Assembly: GCF_002252985.1 (NCBI RefSeq)
Contig: NZ_NHPJ01000099.1
Span: 1-39,047, forward strand
Direction of reading: 5' to 3'
Origin: Halorubrum halodurans
GTDB lineage: Archaea; Halobacteriota; Halobacteria; Halobacteriales; Haloferacaceae
DNA: 39,047 bases
Shown here: piece by piece, positions 1-5,838 of the stretch
Numbering within the stretch: position 1 is the first letter of the stretch
Layout: each line of letters opens with the position of its first letter
Position numbers and translations under genes: made by a program
Notes under the pieces: model-generated
What the model saw: only the letters and a program-made list of their open reading frames with translations
What the model was told of the DNA's origin: nothing
The model's database searches: none

Positions 1-60
1 GCGGCTCCGCCGCCGGCGACTGCCCCGTTGAGTCCCACCCAACCACTCCGCACCGCACCC

Positions 61-169
61 CACGCCTCCCCAGCCTCGTCGCCGGACTACGTCCGGCTGC
101 AAGCGAGAGCTTCGCTCTCGCCCTGTCGGCCGTCCTCCGCGTCGCTCCGGCCGGCCGACTCCCTCGCGG
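61..169. repeat. Dispersed GC-rich repeat, copy 1 (interrupted by a two-hairpin insert)
   Basis: Positions 61-81 and 126-169 match 16586-16606 and 16604-16647 base for base (21 and 44 nt). In this copy the two blocks are separated by about 47 nt absent from the other copy. That insert holds two perfect hairpins: 81-97 (7-bp stem, loop TAC) and 103-121 (8-bp stem, loop TTC). The block gagtcccaccc at 30-40 also recurs at 16555-16565. No convincing gene lies in 1-228, so this is the visible edge of an intergenic repeat family. The function is unknown. Confidence 0.7.
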
Positions 170-228
170 GCTCCTCGCGGCCCGTCGGGCCGCTCGGAGG
201 CGCGCCGGAGCCTTAGTGAGAATCGACC

Positions 229-1590
229 CTATCGACCGCTCTCGACCGCCGTGCGCATCTCCTCGGCCAGCCGCTCGGCGCGGTCGGCGTCGGCGGACTC
301 GGCGTAGATCCGGATCTTCGGCTCCGTTCCCGAGGGGCGGACGAGTACCCACGCGTCGCCGTAGTCGAGCCGGTAGCCGTCGGTCGTGTTCGGGGTCGCC
401 TCCGAGGTCTCGACGAACGCCCGCGCGGCCGACAGCATGTCCGCGCGCTCGTCGCCGTCGTCGTACTCGACGTTGACGCGCACGAAGTGGTAGTCGGTGT
501 AGGGCGCGATCGCCTCGCTGACGGGGCCGTCGGCGTCCGCGAGCAGCTCGAGGAAGCGCGCGCCGATGTACGCCCCGTCGCGCGAGAGCCGGTACGGCGG
601 GAAGAACACCCCGCCGTTGCCCTCGCCGGCGATGGGGACGTGGACGTCCTCGTCGTCGAGTTCGCGGGTCCGGGTGATGATGTTCGTCGCGCCGATGGGC
701 GTCAACTCGAGGTCGGCGTCGTTGGCGTCACAGACGTCGACGAGCCGCTGGGAGACGTTGACCGCGCTGACGACCGCGTCGCCGGGCGACAGCGCGTCGT
801 CGGCCAGCGCCGCGAAGGAGGTGTCGCCGTCGACCACCCGTCCCGTCTCGTCGACGAAGACGGCGCGGTCGGCGTCGCCGTCGTGGGCGATCCCCACGTC
901 CGCCTCGGAGGTCGCGACGAGCCGCGAGAGCGCCCGGAGGTTCTCGGGGACCGGCTCGGAGTCCCGGCCGGGGAAGTGGCCGTCCGGCGTGGCGTTCACC
1001 GTCACCACCTCACAGCCGAGCTCGCGGTAGATCCGCGGCGAGCTCACGGACGCCGCGCCGTGGCCGGGGTCGACCGCCACGGTGAGGTCGGCGTCGGCGA
1101 TCGCTTCCCGGTCGATCGCGGCGACGAGCTGGTCCGCGTAGTCGTCCACGACGCCCTCGACCGTCGTCTCGCTGCCGGCGGTCCGCCAGTCGGCGTGGTC
1201 GTAGTCGTCGTCGAGGACGCGCCGCTCGACGCGCTCCAACACGTCGACGGAGAGCTCGACGCCGTCGTCGCCGACGAGCTTGATCCCGTTGAACTCGGGC
1301 GGGTTGTGCGAGGCGGTGACCAGGACGCAGGGGACGCCGACGGACTCACAGTAGTTCCCGACCGCGGGCGTGGGGACGACGCCGAGCCGGTCGACGTCCC
1401 GGCCGACGGCGGCGAGCCCGCTCGCGGCGGCGTTGGCGAACAGCTCGCCGGTGGTGCGGGTGTCGCGGGCGACGGCGACCCGGTCGGCGTCCCACGTCGA
1501 CCCGGCCGCCTTCGCGATGTCGAGGACGAGCTCCGGCGTGAGATACCGGAGCGCGACCCCCCGAATGCCGCTGGATCCGAACAGCTCCAT
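229..1590 (-). CDS. glmM: Phosphohexomutase, GlmM type (phosphoglucosamine/phosphomannomutase family)
   Basis: Alpha-D-phosphohexomutase of 453 aa, predicted to move phosphate between C6 and C1 of a hexose or hexosamine phosphate in the cytosol, feeding UDP-sugars for S-layer glycoprotein and glycolipid synthesis. The phosphoserine loop TASHNP (Ser94), the metal-binding loop DGDADR (residues 237-242) and the phosphate-binding C-terminal RPSGTEPK are all present, and the length is normal for the family. I chose the ATG at 1590 because the protein then begins MELFGSSGIRG, the usual family N-terminus. An in-frame ATG at 1683 would add 31 Arg/Pro-rich residues unlike the rest. It is divergent from the lipoprotein gene at 1723. 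Substrate (glucosamine, mannose or glucose) cannot be settled from sequence; haloarchaea usually carry several paralogues. Confidence 0.9.
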   Translation of the reverse strand: MELFGSSGIRGVALRYLTPELVLDIAKAAGSTWDADRVAVARDTRTTGELFANAAASGLAAVGRDVDRLGVVPTPAVGNYCESVGVPCVLVTASHNPPEFNGIKLVGDDGVELSVDVLERVERRVLDDDYDHADWRTAGSETTVEGVVDDYADQLVAAIDREAIADADLTVAVDPGHGAASVSSPRIYRELGCEVVTVNATPDGHFPGRDSEPVPENLRALSRLVATSEADVGIAHDGDADRAVFVDETGRVVDGDTSFAALADDALSPGDAVVSAVNVSQRLVDVCDANDADLELTPIGATNIITRTRELDDEDVHVPIAGEGNGGVFFPPYRLSRDGAYIGARFLELLADADGPVSEAIAPYTDYHFVRVNVEYDDGDERADMLSAARAFVETSEATPNTTDGYRLDYGDAWVLVRPSGTEPKIRIYAESADADRAERLAEEMRTAVESGR

Positions 1591-1722
1591 ACGGGGCCAT
1601 GCGCCGGCCGACGGGAAAGCGGTTCCGAACGTGGTCGCGCGCGGCCTCGAACGCGGACCCCGCGACTCCCGTCCGCCGCCCACACTCGCGGGGTTGAAAC
1701 CCGTCGCGTCCGTATCCCGGAC

Positions 1723-2334
1723 ATGAAGCGTTCACGGCGCGATCTCCTGTGGCGAGCCGGCGCGGCCGGGATCGCCCTCGGCACGACCGCGACGGCCGGC
1801 TGTCTCGACGTCGCCGCCGGCGACGGGCCGCAGGGTCCCGAAGGGACGCCGGAGACCCTGTCGTGTCCGGACGAGGCGTTCGTCCGGATCGAGGCTCCGT
1901 TCGACGGGAGCGTCGAACCGCGGACGGTCGAGACGGCGGGAGGGGAGGCGACCACCCTCGAGCTGTCCGCGGAGGGGACCGCCGAGACGTACGGGCAGTC
2001 GCTCCGGCTCGTGTTGCGGAACACCGGCGAGGCGTCGGCGGCGACCCGCGGCGAGCACGCGTACTCGATACAGCGCCGGACCGGCGAGGGGTGGCTCGAC
2101 GTGCGCGGGTCGACGACCGGCGAGGCCGCAACCCTCCCCCGCGAGGACGACACGCTCGGGCCGGGCGACACCTACAGCTGGGCGATCGATCTGGAGGAGT
2201 CGGCGATCGCCGACGCGGTGCCGGACCGCGAACTCGACGTCTGTCCGCCCCTCGGCTCGGGGCCCCACCGGTTCGTCTACTGGGGGATCGTCGACGCCCC
2301 GCCGGTCGGGGTCGAGTTCGAGCTGGTCGGGTGA
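1723..2334 (+). CDS. Tat-exported lipoprotein, function unknown
   Basis: Protein of 203 aa. It starts MKRSRRDLLWRAG, a twin-arginine signal, followed by a short hydrophobic stretch and the lipobox TAGC (Cys near residue 26), so it should be exported folded and anchored to the outer face of the membrane by a lipid on Cys. The mature part is acidic and mostly beta-like, with a segment on 'fundamental' Ig-like lines (LRLVLRNTGEASA, then YSIQRRTGEGWLDV) resembling small haloarchaeal lipoproteins of unknown role. I do not recognise a catalytic motif. The ATG at 1723 is set by the signal peptide; the open frame extends far upstream only because GC-rich DNA rarely contains stops. It is convergent with the ATPase gene ending at 2351. 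Confidence 0.8.
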   Translation: MKRSRRDLLWRAGAAGIALGTTATAGCLDVAAGDGPQGPEGTPETLSCPDEAFVRIEAPFDGSVEPRTVETAGGEATTLELSAEGTAETYGQSLRLVLRNTGEASAATRGEHAYSIQRRTGEGWLDVRGSTTGEAATLPREDDTLGPGDTYSWAIDLEESAIADAVPDRELDVCPPLGSGPHRFVYWGIVDAPPVGVEFELVG

Positions 2335-2350
2335 GGCGGCACGGACGCGT

Positions 2351-2959
2351 TCAAAAGGACTCCCAGCCGGAGGGCTGTCCCATCCGGTCGAGAACCCGAA
2401 ACTGCCGTTCGTCCTCCTCGACGCGGGTCTCGACGACCGTGTCGAAGGGCTCGTACAGCGTGTGTATCACCTGCTCGTCGTGGGCGGTCGAGCCGACGGC
2501 GCCCACGAGCGGCCATCCCTGTCCCGCACACTGTGAGGCCATCACGCGGGTGAACTGGTAGATCCGGTCGGGGTCCCAGTACATCAACAGCTCGGAGAGC
2601 GAGTAGACGCCGACCGCCCGCTCGCGCCCGGCCGACGACTCGACCACGTCGGTGAACTTGATCCCGATCTCCGTGAGGTCGCCGGGACCGCTCACGTACT
2701 TCGTCGTCGGCGTGTCGACGGGGTTCTCGCCCTGCTGGTGGGTGACGCAGTCGATGACGACGAGGTCGTCGCCGCCGCTCCCGACGAGCCGGTCGTGGTC
2801 CGCCCGCACCTTCTCCGCGGTCCGGCCGGTCGAGACGACGACGGGCGCGTCAGACCACGCGGCGAGCAGCCTGTTGAAGAGGTCGTACTTCCCGCTCATC
2901 GGTGGTCCGCTGACGAGGACGCTGTCGGACGAGACGACAGCGTCGGGGAGCGGACTCAT
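2351..2959 (-). CDS. RecA/RAD55-like ATPase homologue with degenerate Walker A
   Basis: Protein of 202 aa with a RecA-fold layout: a P-loop-like GPPMSGKYD near residues 18-26, a beta strand DDLVVIDC near residues 65-72 in the Walker B position, and alternating strands and helices. The P-loop has Tyr where Ser or Thr normally follows the Lys, so nucleotide hydrolysis is doubtful. I believe this belongs to the haloarchaeal RecA-like proteins often annotated as DUF7504 or RAD55-family, but cannot confirm it. It is the last of four minus-strand genes after cheW, the KaiC-like gene and a small protein. A TATA-like box at 2983-2990 suggests its own promoter. A partner or regulatory subunit for the KaiC-like ATPase is my inference. 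Confidence 0.75.
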   Translation of the reverse strand: MSPLPDAVVSSDSVLVSGPPMSGKYDLFNRLLAAWSDAPVVVSTGRTAEKVRADHDRLVGSGGDDLVVIDCVTHQQGENPVDTPTTKYVSGPGDLTEIGIKFTDVVESSAGRERAVGVYSLSELLMYWDPDRIYQFTRVMASQCAGQGWPLVGAVGSTAHDEQVIHTLYEPFDTVVETRVEEDERQFRVLDRMGQPSGWESF

Positions 2960-2982
2960 GTCTCACACATCGGGGCGACCCC

Positions 2983-2990
2983 GATAAAAC
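2983..2990 (-). promoter_or_regulatory. TATA-like box for the RecA-like gene, with an adjoining dyad
   Basis: Minus-strand GTTTTATC lies 24-31 nt before the ATG at 2959, the spacing of a leaderless haloarchaeal promoter. A perfect 7-bp inverted repeat with a 3-nt loop (2969-2985) spans the expected transcription start and could be an operator. Confidence 0.5.
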
Positions 2991-3002
2991 CCTTCCGAGG
3001 GA

Positions 3003-3389
3003 TCACTTTCGAAGGAACCCCGGCAGATCAAGCGTGGACGGGGGGCCGGTTCGCGGCGGTCGGGTGAGCGTCAGTTCGCTGAGAGCTCCCGGAAGCGCCG
3101 CCGGCAGCGGTGCGGTCCGCGGCGTTCCCGCGCCGTCCACCAGCTCCGCCCAGACGGCCTCGGGCTCCTCGACTGGGGCCTCGAGCGCCTTGGTTCGTCC
3201 CTCGTCGTAGGCGAGTTCGACCATGCTCCGTTCGTACGCGCCGGGGAACGCCTCCAGGATCCGGTCGAGTTCCGCGGGGCGCGCGCTCCCGCAGCCGGCC
3301 GCCACGCCGAGCGCGAACGCCCGATCGATGGCCGCCCGGCGGGTCAGCTCCGCCGGCTCCCAGTCCGTCCCGAAGGTCCGGTCGTACAT
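3003..3389 (-). CDS. Hypothetical small protein between two RecA-fold ATPases
   Basis: Protein of 128 aa beginning MYDRTFGTDWEPAELTRRA. The first two thirds are helical and acidic (AIDRAFALGVAAG, then ILEAFPGAYERSMVELAYDEG). The C-terminal third is Pro- and Thr-rich and ends LDLPGFLRK. I recognise no family, signal peptide or membrane segment. The stop codon of the upstream KaiC-like gene overlaps this ATG by one base (TGATG at 3391-3387), which implies translational coupling and hence a shared role. A GTG at 3392 would add one residue. A small adaptor for the neighbouring ATPases is possible but unsupported by any motif. Confidence 0.75.
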   Translation of the reverse strand: MYDRTFGTDWEPAELTRRAAIDRAFALGVAAGCGSARPAELDRILEAFPGAYERSMVELAYDEGRTKALEAPVEEPEAVWAELVDGAGTPRTAPLPAALPGALSELTLTRPPRTGPPSTLDLPGFLRK

Positions 3390-4084
3390 CACCGGGTCAC
3401 CGCGGCGGCCGAGCCGACGCGGATCCCCCCGTCGGTGAACTCGACGTCCTGGATGTCCGTGTTCACGTCGGTTCCACGCATCTTCAACACCTGTATCCCG
3501 CGGCGCATCCCCTCGTCCTCCAGGTAGTTGTGGAGGAAGACGACGCCGTGGGCGAGGTAGTGCTCCTCGGAGTAGGCGCTGGGATCGGTCATCTCGGAGA
3601 TGAGCATCGTCGTCGCGTCCGTCCGCTTCAGCGAGGAGAGCAGCTGGATCATGGTGTCCTCGTCGTCGTCGAGCAGGAACCGCAACAGCATCGTCGAGTC
3701 GAAGACGACCCGGTCGATGTCGCGGGAGTTGACGAACCCCGTGAGCCGGTTCGTGACGCCCGAGCGGTCCCGACGCTCGCCCGGAACGCCGAAGAACCGC
3801 CGCCCGTCGGCCGAGAAGGAGTCGAGGAAGGTCACCCGGTCGGTGTCGAGCGCGCGGTCGAACCCGAAGTCGTACCCGCCCATGTCGCGGCGGATCCCCT
3901 CCTTCGTCTCGTGCATGCTGACGTACAACACGTCGTCTCCGTTTCGGGCACCCTGAGCCGCGAACTGCGAGCAGAACGTCGTCTTTCCGCTACCGGGAGG
4001 GCCGCTCACCACGTACAGCCGGTCGGACGGGAACCCCCCGTCGACGAGCTCGTCGAATCCGGGAACCCCGCTGGAGACTCGCAT
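3389..4084 (-). CDS. KaiC-family (RecA-superfamily) ATPase, single domain
   Basis: Protein of 231 aa with one KaiC-like domain. It opens with the family signature VPGFDELVDGGFP, then Walker A GPPGSGKTT (residues 28-36), a strand with a single Glu at the expected catalytic site (VSMHETKEG, Glu59) and Walker B-like DRVVFDSTMLL. KaiC proper has two such domains and an EE pair; archaeal single-domain relatives are common and mostly uncharacterised. It lies 77 nt after cheW on the same strand and overlaps the next gene by one base. The position suggests a signalling role next to the taxis genes, but this is context only. The ATG at 4084 is the first residue of the conserved domain. Confidence 0.85.
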   Translation of the reverse strand: MRVSSGVPGFDELVDGGFPSDRLYVVSGPPGSGKTTFCSQFAAQGARNGDDVLYVSMHETKEGIRRDMGGYDFGFDRALDTDRVTFLDSFSADGRRFFGVPGERRDRSGVTNRLTGFVNSRDIDRVVFDSTMLLRFLLDDDEDTMIQLLSSLKRTDATTMLISEMTDPSAYSEEHYLAHGVVFLHNYLEDEGMRRGIQVLKMRGTDVNTDIQDVEFTDGGIRVGSAAAVTR

Positions 4085-4107
4085 ACGTGGAGCACCGCGA
4101 GCCGCCC

Positions 4108-4113
4108 GATAAG
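4108..4113 (-). promoter_or_regulatory. TATA-like box for the KaiC-like gene
   Basis: Minus-strand CTTATC sits 24-29 nt before the ATG at 4084. The gene may therefore have its own leaderless promoter in addition to read-through from cheW. Confidence 0.45.
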
Positions 4114-4161
4114 CGTTGGCACCCGTTTTTCAGCGGTGAGAACCCGAACGCCGCCGGCCGG

Positions 4162-4647
4162 TCACGCCTCGGCGGACTCGTCCACGGCGGCGTCGCCTCC
4201 GGCGCCGTCGGCGACCTCCGCGTCGACGTCGGGCGCGACCCAGACGACGAAGCGGTCGTCGGATTTGACGATCCCGTGGACGCCCTCGTCGTCGGCGGTG
4301 GTCCCCTCGTCGACGTCCGCGGGCGCGACGTCCCTGACCTGGAACACCTCGTCGACGATCCACCCGACGGTGCCGCCCTCCGAGACGCGGTCGTCGTCGA
4401 ACACGACGATGCGCTCGCGGGGCCCCGTCTCCGCGATCGAGAAGAGCGTCTTCGGGTCGACGATGGTGGTCGTCCGCCCCCGAAGGTCCATCACGCCCTC
4501 GACGTGGTCGGGCGAGTTGGGGATCCGCGTGAGCTCGCCGGCGTCGACGATCTCGTCGATGACCCCGATGTCCAGACAGTACGTGCCGTCGCCGAGGCCG
4601 AACTCCAGTACCTTCGTGTGTTCGGCGTCCGCCTCCGTGGCTGGCAT
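4162..4647 (-). CDS. cheW: Chemotaxis adaptor CheW
   Basis: Protein of 161 aa with one CheW domain (about residues 12-130). It has the usual strand pattern: KVLEFGLGDGTYCLDIGVIDEIVDAGELTRIPNSP is broken here by family-typical turns, then GVMDLRGRTTTIVDPK and GWIVDEVFQVRDV. CheW bridges transducers (Htr/MCP) to the histidine kinase CheA at membrane arrays. The acidic C-terminal tail (DAEVADGAGGDAAVDESAEA) is typical of haloarchaeal proteins. The ATG at 4647 is set by the domain and by a TATA-like box 25-30 nt upstream. It is transcribed divergently from cheB with about 100 nt between them, and is followed on its own strand by the KaiC-like gene. Confidence 0.93.
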   Translation of the reverse strand: MPATEADAEHTKVLEFGLGDGTYCLDIGVIDEIVDAGELTRIPNSPDHVEGVMDLRGRTTTIVDPKTLFSIAETGPRERIVVFDDDRVSEGGTVGWIVDEVFQVRDVAPADVDEGTTADDEGVHGIVKSDDRFVVWVAPDVDAEVADGAGGDAAVDESAEA

Positions 4648-4671
4648 ACCTTCACTCGCGCCGAGACGGCG

Positions 4672-4726
4672 GATAACGGTATCCCCTGAATTATCACCGG
4701 TGATTCCTGGGTCCGTGGGTTTATGC
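4672..4726. promoter_or_regulatory. Divergent cheW/cheB promoter region with a 12-bp palindrome
   Basis: A minus-strand TATA-like GTTATC (4672-4677) is 25-30 nt from the cheW ATG. A plus-strand gtttatgc (4719-4726) is 24-31 nt from the cheB ATG. Between them lies the perfect palindrome atcaccggtgat (4693-4704), placed where a regulator could act on both promoters. Both transcripts would be leaderless. Confidence 0.55.
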
Positions 4727-4749
4727 TCGTTCTGGGACCGGTCTCGGAC

Positions 4750-5838
4750 ATGAGTAGGACGACGGATCGGCGTGGCGGTCGGAGCGACGCCCCGCGAGTG
4801 GTCGTCGTCGACGACTCGCCGTTCATGCGCGGACTGATCGGCGACCTCCTGACCGACGCGGGGGTGGCCGTCGTCGGCGAGGCGGGCGACGGCGCGGAGG
4901 CGCTGTCGGTGGTCGCCGAGACGCGACCGGACGTGGTGACCATGGACGTCGAGATGCCGGGGATGGGCGGCATCGAGGCGGTCGGGCGGCTGATGGCGGA
5001 GACGCCGACGCCCGTGTTGATGCTGTCGGCACACACCGCGGAGGGGGCGGACGTGACCTTCGAGGCGCTCGAGCGCGGCGCGGTCGACTTCTTCGCGAAG
5101 CCCGGCGGCGAGGTGTCGACCGGGGTCTCGCGGGAGGCCGATCGGCTCGTCGAGGCGGTTCGCTCGGTCGCCGACGCGGACCTCGAGGCCGCGACCCGTG
5201 ACCGGCGGCCCCGATCCGCCCCCACGACGGGGTCGGCGTCGGACGTCGACCTCGCGGAGCCGCTGACCGCCGTGGTCGGCGCGTCGACGGGCGGTCCGAA
5301 GGCGGTCGAGCGCGTGCTCTCCGCGCTCCCGATGACCGATTGTCGGGTGCTCGTCGTCCAGCACATGCCCGAGGCGTTCACGCCGCGGTTCGCGGAACGG
5401 CTCGACTCGGCGTCCGCGTACGACGTGCGGGAGGCGACCGACGGCGATCGGATCGGGGCCGGCGAGGCGCTCGTCGCGCCCGGCGGCAGCCACATGCGAG
5501 TCGGCAGCTACCGCGCGGGTCGGCTGCGCGTGAAGCTCGTCGACGAGGACGCCGTGGGCGGCGACGCCCCGTCGGTGACGCCGTCCGTCGACGTGACGAT
5601 GCGGTCGGCCGCGGAGACCGTCTCGGATCCGCTCGTCGGCGTGATCCTCACCGGCATGGGCGACGACGGGTCCGTCGGGATCCGGGCGATGGCCGAGGCC
5701 GGGGCGCGGACGGTCGCCCAGAGCGAGGACACCTGCGTCGTCTACGGGATGCCGAAACGCGCCGTGGGTACCGGGGCGGTCGACTCGGTGTGTGACCTCG
5801 ACGACGTCGCCGGCGCGATCCTCGGGGGTGCGGCCTGA
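4750..5838 (+). CDS. cheB: Chemotaxis protein-glutamate methylesterase/deamidase CheB
   Basis: CheB of 362 aa. It has an N-terminal receiver domain (about residues 15-125: acidic pair Asp21/Asp22, phospho-acceptor Asp66 in TMDVEMPGM, Lys117 in FAKPGG) and a C-terminal methylesterase domain with Ser179 (GASTGGPK), His205 (VVQHMPEAF) and Asp306 (GMGDDG) as the expected catalytic triad. It removes methyl groups from transducer glutamates after phosphorylation by CheA, giving adaptation. I chose the ATG at 4750 over an upstream in-frame ATG at 4723 because the TATA-like box is 24-31 nt away and 4723 lies inside the promoter. Its stop overlaps the cheA ATG by one base (TGATG), so translation is probably coupled. 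Confidence 0.96.
   Translation: MSRTTDRRGGRSDAPRVVVVDDSPFMRGLIGDLLTDAGVAVVGEAGDGAEALSVVAETRPDVVTMDVEMPGMGGIEAVGRLMAETPTPVLMLSAHTAEGADVTFEALERGAVDFFAKPGGEVSTGVSREADRLVEAVRSVADADLEAATRDRRPRSAPTTGSASDVDLAEPLTAVVGASTGGPKAVERVLSALPMTDCRVLVVQHMPEAFTPRFAERLDSASAYDVREATDGDRIGAGEALVAPGGSHMRVGSYRAGRLRVKLVDEDAVGGDAPSVTPSVDVTMRSAAETVSDPLVGVILTGMGDDGSVGIRAMAEAGARTVAQSEDTCVVYGMPKRAVGTGAVDSVCDLDDVAGAILGGAA

Noticed and set aside
28..216. Short open frame at the left edge
   Set aside because: It is made of the dispersed repeat; the translation is Ser/Pro/Arg-rich and the same repeat at 16586-16647 is read in another context.
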